Assembly (NCBI GenBank): GCA_026120185.1
Contig: JANUWF010001165.1
Location: 1,798,001-1,862,000, forward strand
DNA: 64,000 nucleotides
Source of the DNA: Voacanga thouarsii
Taxonomy: Eukaryota > Streptophyta > Magnoliopsida > Gentianales > Apocynaceae
Reading direction: 5' to 3'
The notes below the pieces were generated by a model. The model searched no databases. It saw nothing but the letters and a program-made list of their open reading frames with translations, and was not told where the DNA came from. The position numbers and the translations under genes were made by a program. Shown here in pieces: positions 58,876-64,000 of the stretch; the stretch's first letter is position 1; each line of letters starts with the position of its first letter.

Positions 58876-60570
58876 ATCCAAAATTTATCATTTTTCAGAA
58901 ATCTTAAATATTTAATCCGAAAAGGACTAAATTCACAAAATTCGTGTTTTAAACATCCAGTAAGGTTTCCAAGCTGAATATGAAATTTATTCGAGTCCGA
59001 AATAGCAAAAAAGCAAATGTTGCTCATGTAAACCTTACACATGTTCGAGGATTTCCAAAACGGAATAAACCATAGCATTTTATAGAAAATCAAAGCACAC
59101 TGACCTTTAAAAAGGTTTAGAAATCAATGGGACTCACCTTGTATAATAGGTCAAAGTTGTACTCGTGTATAGTCCTAAAGGAGTTCCCTTGACTTGATTT
59201 ACCTACACCATTAGTATATCTCCGTATTATTACTTAATGAGTTCAAATGCTTAATGGCTCTAATAAGGTTTCTAAGACTTTCTTAAAGAAATAAATGGAT
59301 TAATGCCTTTGATGGTTTTCCTGGTTTTACATCTTTACCACCCTTCATCATTTTTCACATAACTTATTCAATATAGGTCCGAATAAGGTGAGGTTACTTC
59401 CCTAATTTTCCTAAGACATCCCTCTATCACTTTCAGGTCATGAGACATATAATATTCATCCCATTTTGTACAGTTTCTCAGTTACTTCCACTGTTCCGAG
59501 TTTTGGAATTCAGTTTTGCCATCTTCTAGTGTTTTGTACATATCTCTGTTGTTACAGGTCCAAATGAGGTAAAACTACTTCCAAAATACTCCTAGGAAAT
59601 TTCTATATCAAATTCAGGTCATGGGGTATTCAAACCACCTTCTATTTTGTTCAGGTTTGCAGCTAAGCTTACTGTCCCGAATTGAAGTTCAAAATTACAG
59701 TTTAGGAGCTCAACTTGTTTTAGCTTATTCCCATGGTTTCTTCAACATATCCTACCTCATTTAAACCCTTCAATACTTCATTTAACATCCCAATATCAGT
59801 ATTCTAATATTTTTTCATGCCCAGAACTTCTCTTTTGTTCAAACAAGCAAATTATTCCAAGCTTACCAAACCAGTAAATTTTTAACAGCTTTCACCATTC
59901 TTACTATTCATAATCTTTTAGCCATTCAAAACCCTCGCAACCTCCTCAAAACTTGTTCCAAATCCTTTATAACTAGTCTAGGACATGTTTAAGATCATTT
60001 ATGCTCAATTTCCAGTCATATCTACTCAGATTTCCTTTGATATTTTCAAACATCACAAGCTAGTGAGTTGTTAATAACATATGGCTGTCCTTGTTTTCTT
60101 TATCACTTCCATCCTTTTTCTTTTCAAATGTTCAGCATACCATCACTCCAATACAGCTCAAATGAACTGAAATCCATGCTCAACCCATCACCACACCAAC
60201 CGGTCAGTCCAACATCCATCACAACACTAAAGTATTTTTATTACTCAACGTCAACAATTCATATGCAATTAGCTAGCTTCCAACTTCTAGTATCACTTTC
60301 TTAGGCTTTTTAAGAGTGATCCCTTACCTTTCCAAGATGAGGGCAAAGCTGTATACTCCTTTCCTTCCTTTCTTCTCCTTCCTTTCTCCTTGCTACAGGT
60401 TTCTTTTTCTTCCTCCTTGCTGCCGGTTGTCTTCTCCTTGCTCCCTTGCTGCCAGAAATCTCCCTCTCTCCCTTAGTCTCTCTTTTTCTTATTTTTCCTC
60501 TCCTCTCTTCACTTTTCTGGTTTTTCTTCTTCTCCTCCCAGCTTTGGCCGAAATTTTCCCCTCCTTACTC

Positions 60571-60580
60571 CTATTTATAG
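60571..60580 (-). promoter_or_regulatory. TATA box of the chromovirus LTR
   Basis: On the minus strand ctataaatag within gctctataaataggagtaag. It lies upstream (in element direction) of a long purine-rich leader. A likely core promoter of the element. Confidence 0.65.
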
Positions 60581-60956
60581 AGCTTACTCCTCTTGGTCTT
60601 GCGTTAAGGTGAGTTGGAGTTTCTAGAAGTCTTTAGACTTCTCTAGTATTCACAAGAAGATTAAGGATTATGCTAGAAGGTTGTAGAACCTCTTAGAAAC
60701 TTATAGAATCTCATAAAACATCTTAGGGCTAATATACACTTAATCATGATTAATTTACCCTAAGCTAGTTTAGCTTAATTATGATCACTTGTCCTAATCT
60801 AGTTTAACTTAATTAAGCTTCATTAAGAAAGTCTAAGAATGGTTAATCTTGGTCAAAAATGTCATTCTTGTGGGCCATCTTCATTTATTTCTTGTGGGCC
60901 CCCTAAAATATCTTGTATATAATATAATAGAAATTAAGATATTTATAGTATTAGTT

Positions 60957-60957
60957 G

Positions 60958-60998
<41 letters not shown>

Positions 60999-61374
60999 CA
61001 TACATACATTTATAAATGATAATATAATTATTGGATTTAATAATACTATAATTTAATATTACAAGAAATATTTGTATTAAATTATAGATATATAAAAATA
61101 ATAGTAATGGATAATAGAATAAAAGTAGTAATAATAATATTATCATTAAACTACAACAATAATGATGGTAAAATAAAATAGAATAAAATAAAATAATAAC
61201 AATATTAGTAATAATACTAATAATACTATTATTAATAATAATAGCACTAGGGATGGCCATTCTATAACATTAGGAATAATATTATTACTTTATAGCCTTA
61301 GTAATACTATTAATAATAAGGAAGGGAAAATATATCATTAATTTCTTTATATATATATATATATATATATATAT
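60957..61374. repeat. AT-rich tract with TA and TACA microsatellites
   Basis: A (TA)n run at 60959-60993, then (TACA)n to about 61008, a long stretch of short AT words, and a second (AT)n run at 61348-61374. The 100-residue ORF at 60958-61260 is low complexity. Confidence 0.9.
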
Positions 61375-61414
61375 TTTCACTTTGAACGACGGGTTATTAC
61401 AATCTCCCCTCCTA

Positions 61415-63420
61415 AAAGGAACTTCGTCCTCAAAATTATAACTCACCTTCAAAGTGTTCTGGGTAAATTTTATATATTTCTACTTCTGTTTCTCACTTAG
61501 CATCCTCCACAGGATGATGGCTCCATAGCATTTTAACAAGAGGAATTTGCTTCTGCCGCAACTTTTTTTTTGCGCGTTCTAAGGTTTTAACTGGCTTTTC
61601 CTCATAATTTAGATTTGGTGCTAACTCTATGGCATCATCATTTAAAACATGACTGGGATCAGCTATATATCGTCTATGTTGCGATACATGAAATACGTCA
61701 TGGATGCCTTGAAGTTCCGGTGGTAATCCTAATCTATAAGCCACTTTTCCAACTTTCTTGGAATGCGGAAGGGTCCAACCTTAAGAATTCTAAATCACCA
61801 ACACTAATCTCCACATCTTTCTGATGGCGATCTGCATAACTTTTCTGCCTACTTTAGGCAATCTCCAACTTCTCCTTAATTTGCAACATCTTTTGTTGTG
61901 CCCCTTCCTTATCCAAGACATCATATTACTCCTGATGCCATCCTAAGGTGTCCCAATATAGAGGCGATCAGCACTTCCATCCAATCCTTTCTTTGAAGCA
62001 TCAGTGTATACTTCGTAGGGCTTATCCATAGTAGGCAAGGCTAGGATAAGTGAGGTGCTCAATCTTCGTTTCAACTCTTGGAAACTTTTCTCGCAACTCT
62101 CCGACCATTCATACGGCACCTTCTTCTGGGTTAATCAGATTAATGGTGAAGAAAGTTTTGAGAATTCTTCAATAAACCTTCTATAGTATCCTGCCAAGCC
62201 TAATAAACTCCTCACCTCCGTAGGATTTTCCGGTTGCTTCCAATTTATTACCACCTCTACTTTTGCAAGGTCCACATAAATCCCCTCTTTAGAAATTACA
62301 TGCCCTAGAAAAGATACTTTATCTAGCCAAAATTCACATTTATTAAACTTGGCATACAACTTAGGTTCTCTTAATTCCTCAAGCACATTTCGTAAATGCT
62401 CCTGGTGCCCCTAAGGATTCTTAAAATACACTAAAACATCATCAATGAAAATAACAACAAAGTTATCCAAATAGGGTTGAAAAATTCGATGCAGAAGATC
62501 CATGAAAGTGGCAGGAGCTTTAGTAATTCCAAAGGGCATTACTACAAACTCATAATGCCCATAGTGCATATTGAATGCAGTTTTAGGAATATCCTCTTCT
62601 CTAATCCCCACTTGATAATACCCTTGTCTCAGATCTAATTTAGAGTAACATCCTGTGCCTTGTAGTTGGTCAAACAACTCATCCACTATAGATAATGGGT
62701 ATTTGTTCTTTATTGTTTGATCATTTAGCCTCCTATAGTCTATGCACATCCTTAAAGTGCTATCCGGTATGGGGTTCTAGAGACTGGCTCAGTTGTTGGT
62801 ATTAAATCAATATTGAATTCAACTTCTCTTTCTGGGGGTAATTCTTTTAGTTCCTCTAGAAAAATATCCGGGTACTCTCGAACCACAGGTACATCTTCAA
62901 GCTTCTCAGGCTTAATGGATTTATTCAAAAGGTAAGCTAAATACCCTGTACAGCCTTTTAGAATCAGTTTCCTTGCTTTCGCTCCAGATATCAATCTCAC
63001 TCCTTGTTTTGCTTTATCTCCCCAAAATTCTAAAGTACCTCCTCCTGGTCCCCTAAAATACACCAGTTTATTCCTACAATGAACCTTTGCATGGTGTTGC
63101 GATGGTCAATCTATTCCTAGAATGGCATCATAGTCTTTTATGGGTAAACTTAGAAAGTCTCCTTCTAGGGTCACATCTCCAATTTCTTTTTTTTTTTTCA
63201 CTTTCCAGATAAATTCTATCACTGCTCAATTACTTTCCCAGAGGGGTACTAACTATCCTTTCATAGGGAGCCTCCTTACTCCTAATATTTGCATTTTGAG
63301 CAAAAGAGCTTGCAATAAAAGAATGGGTAAAGCCTGGATCTATTAGAATTTGAGCTTCTTTATCGAAAATAAAAATCTTACCTTTCACTACCGCGATGCT
63401 TCATGTCTCTTTGTCCAGGG
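61415..63420 (-). pseudogene. Chromovirus pol with two internal deletions
   Basis: From right to left: protease near 63300-63360 (ILIDPGFTHSFIASSF; the Ser of DSG is Pro) and the conserved DYDAILGIDW near 63120. Linker 62752-63063 ([38 protein letters not shown]). RT 62411-62749 is open for 112 residues ([68 protein letters not shown] with its Asp pair). Connection 62135-62386 ([26 protein letters not shown]). Then YTDASKKGLD near 62010 starts RNase H. About 45 residues are missing between PYRIA and MCIDYR, and most of RNase H and integrase are missing near 61990. The chromodomain region follows at 61493-61830 (YADRHQKDVEISVGDLEFL, AYRLGLPPELQGIHDVFHVS, IPLVKMLW). Confidence 0.9.
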
Positions 63421-63559
63421 CTACCATTCGAGCTTTCACTCCAGGTTTGCTAACTCCAGATTTGGGTGCAGAGGGCTGGCCTACATTTCCTTTAGCAAAT
63501 TCTGGTCTTACTCCTATATAATTCCCTCTTGGATTTATCCATCCTATTTGGATATGGGT

Positions 63560-64000
63560 AGTTAAAACTTTTATATCCTTCTTCTCCGCAACTATAACAG
63601 TAAATCAACGGTTTCCCCATATTGCCTCCTTCTCTTCTTGGAAATTTTCCTTTATTTGGCCACTTATTCTCCCCAGGCCTCTTCTTTCGGTTTAGAGGTT
63701 GAAATCCCCTTTTATTTCCCTACTTAGCTTGCTCTAAATTCACCTCCTTAACTCTTGAAGCTATTTCTACTGTAGCACTATAATTACTTAGGGTTATTCT
63801 AAGTAATACCCTCTTGAGTTTGGGGCACAAACTTTTCACAAAGCGGCGAGTCCTGTCTGATTCATTCTATACTAGGAGGGGGCAATATTTTGAAAAGTCG
63901 TGTAAATTCAGCAACGTACTTCCCTACTGTCCTCCCCTCTTATCTAAAATTTTGGAACTCATCTTCTCGCCTTTCTACAACCCAACATGGTATGAATTCT
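63560..64000 (-). pseudogene. Chromovirus gag, C-terminal part
   Basis: Minus strand. A zinc-knuckle relic (CYSCGEEGYKSFNYPYP, near 63560-63605; His and last Cys replaced by Tyr) and, to its right, a basic and frame-broken stretch and the capsid end (EFQNFR, GKYVAEFTRLFKILP) near 63890-63965. Continues past the window edge. Confidence 0.7.

Larger units (their letters stand above)
57461..61401 (-). repeat. 3' LTR (3.9 kb) of the right-edge chromovirus
   Basis: On the minus strand begins TGTAATAACCCGTCG, right after a purine tract (aggaggggagat, 61402-61413), and ends gtggggtgttaca. Contains AT tracts near its start, a TATA box (60571-60580) about 820 bases in, a polypyrimidine-rich stretch (60355-60550 on the plus strand) and diverged tandem repeats (58630-58875). 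ORFs in it are not genes. Confidence 0.82.
57461..64000 (-). mobile_element. Tekay/Del-like chromovirus, 3' part on the minus strand
   Basis: Gypsy element inserted into the SIRE-like element and running off the right edge. Its 3' LTR is 57461-61401, and pol and gag are further right on the minus strand. The left boundary is sharp after ctttc (57456-57460), which should be repeated beyond the window. The LTR end is related to that of the left-edge element. Internal deletions in pol show that it is defective. Confidence 0.85.

Noticed and set aside
60316..60612. 98-residue ORF with hydrophobic stretches, possible membrane protein
   Set aside because: A polypyrimidine tract in the chromovirus LTR leader produces Leu, Phe and Ser runs; it is antisense to the LTR transcript.

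Overview
This is a window of a large, AT-rich plant nuclear genome, most likely a eudicot. It is almost wholly built of old, nested LTR retrotransposons, with one broken host gene fragment and one satellite array. No intact protein gene was found. The plant assignment rests on Ty3/gypsy pol remnants (chromodomain-like tails in two copies), Ty1/copia elements primed by initiator tRNA-Met, Athila/Tat-like elements primed by tRNA-Asp, a CACTA-type terminus, and a CCT8 chaperonin fragment with a GT-AG intron. All coordinates, target-site duplications (TSDs) and motifs were read by eye, and no database search was possible.

Layout from left to right. 1-5855 is the 3' part of a plus-strand Tekay/Del-like chromovirus, with scrambled pol remnants and a ~4.3 kb LTR. 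It sits inside the pol gene of a second gypsy element (5856-8748). 8749-15101 is a complete but non-autonomous LTR element (called N1 here) of an Athila-like family. It has a tRNA-Asp primer site, a polypurine tract and an unrecognised ORF (ORF-X). Its right end abuts the first two exons of a CCT8 (TCP-1 theta) pseudogene, 15102-15974. 16957-20888 is a ~151 bp satellite array split by a solo LTR of the N1 family (19076-20489). Next come a TG microsatellite, a tRNA-like (possibly SINE) segment and a CACTA-like terminus (21375-21386).

22720-46911 is a nest. An Athila-like gag gene on the minus strand is cut in two by 19.9 kb of later insertions. Both halves carry the same TSD (ACTAG at 23792-23796 and 43709-43713), and the reading frame resumes across the gap. 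Inside the cut lie an LTR, two minus-strand non-autonomous N1-like elements, a full-length copia element (26906-36389, TSD TATCC), a copia-type solo LTR (38648-40382) and pieces of an env-like ORF. A further copia solo LTR (44858-46653) splits the 5' LTR of the gag element.

46912-57460 holds a plus-strand SIRE/Maximus-like copia element with an unusual array of eight palindromic repeats upstream, decayed gag and pol, and a downstream env-like ORF interrupted by a solo LTR (55848-57293). From 57461 to the right edge is a minus-strand chromovirus related to the one at the left edge, with a 3.9 kb LTR and internally deleted pol.

Taken together, one LTR family (ends of the TGATAGGGGCT type, tRNA-Asp primer site) appears with three kinds of cargo: canonical gag, the unrecognised ORF-X, and an env-like ORF. 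This suggests non-autonomous elements mobilised in trans by gag-pol relatives. The most noteworthy items are ORF-X with two diverged copies, the eight-unit hairpin array at 46930-47511, the 151 bp satellite, and the recurrence of GC-rich palindromic islands in LTRs of different superfamilies.
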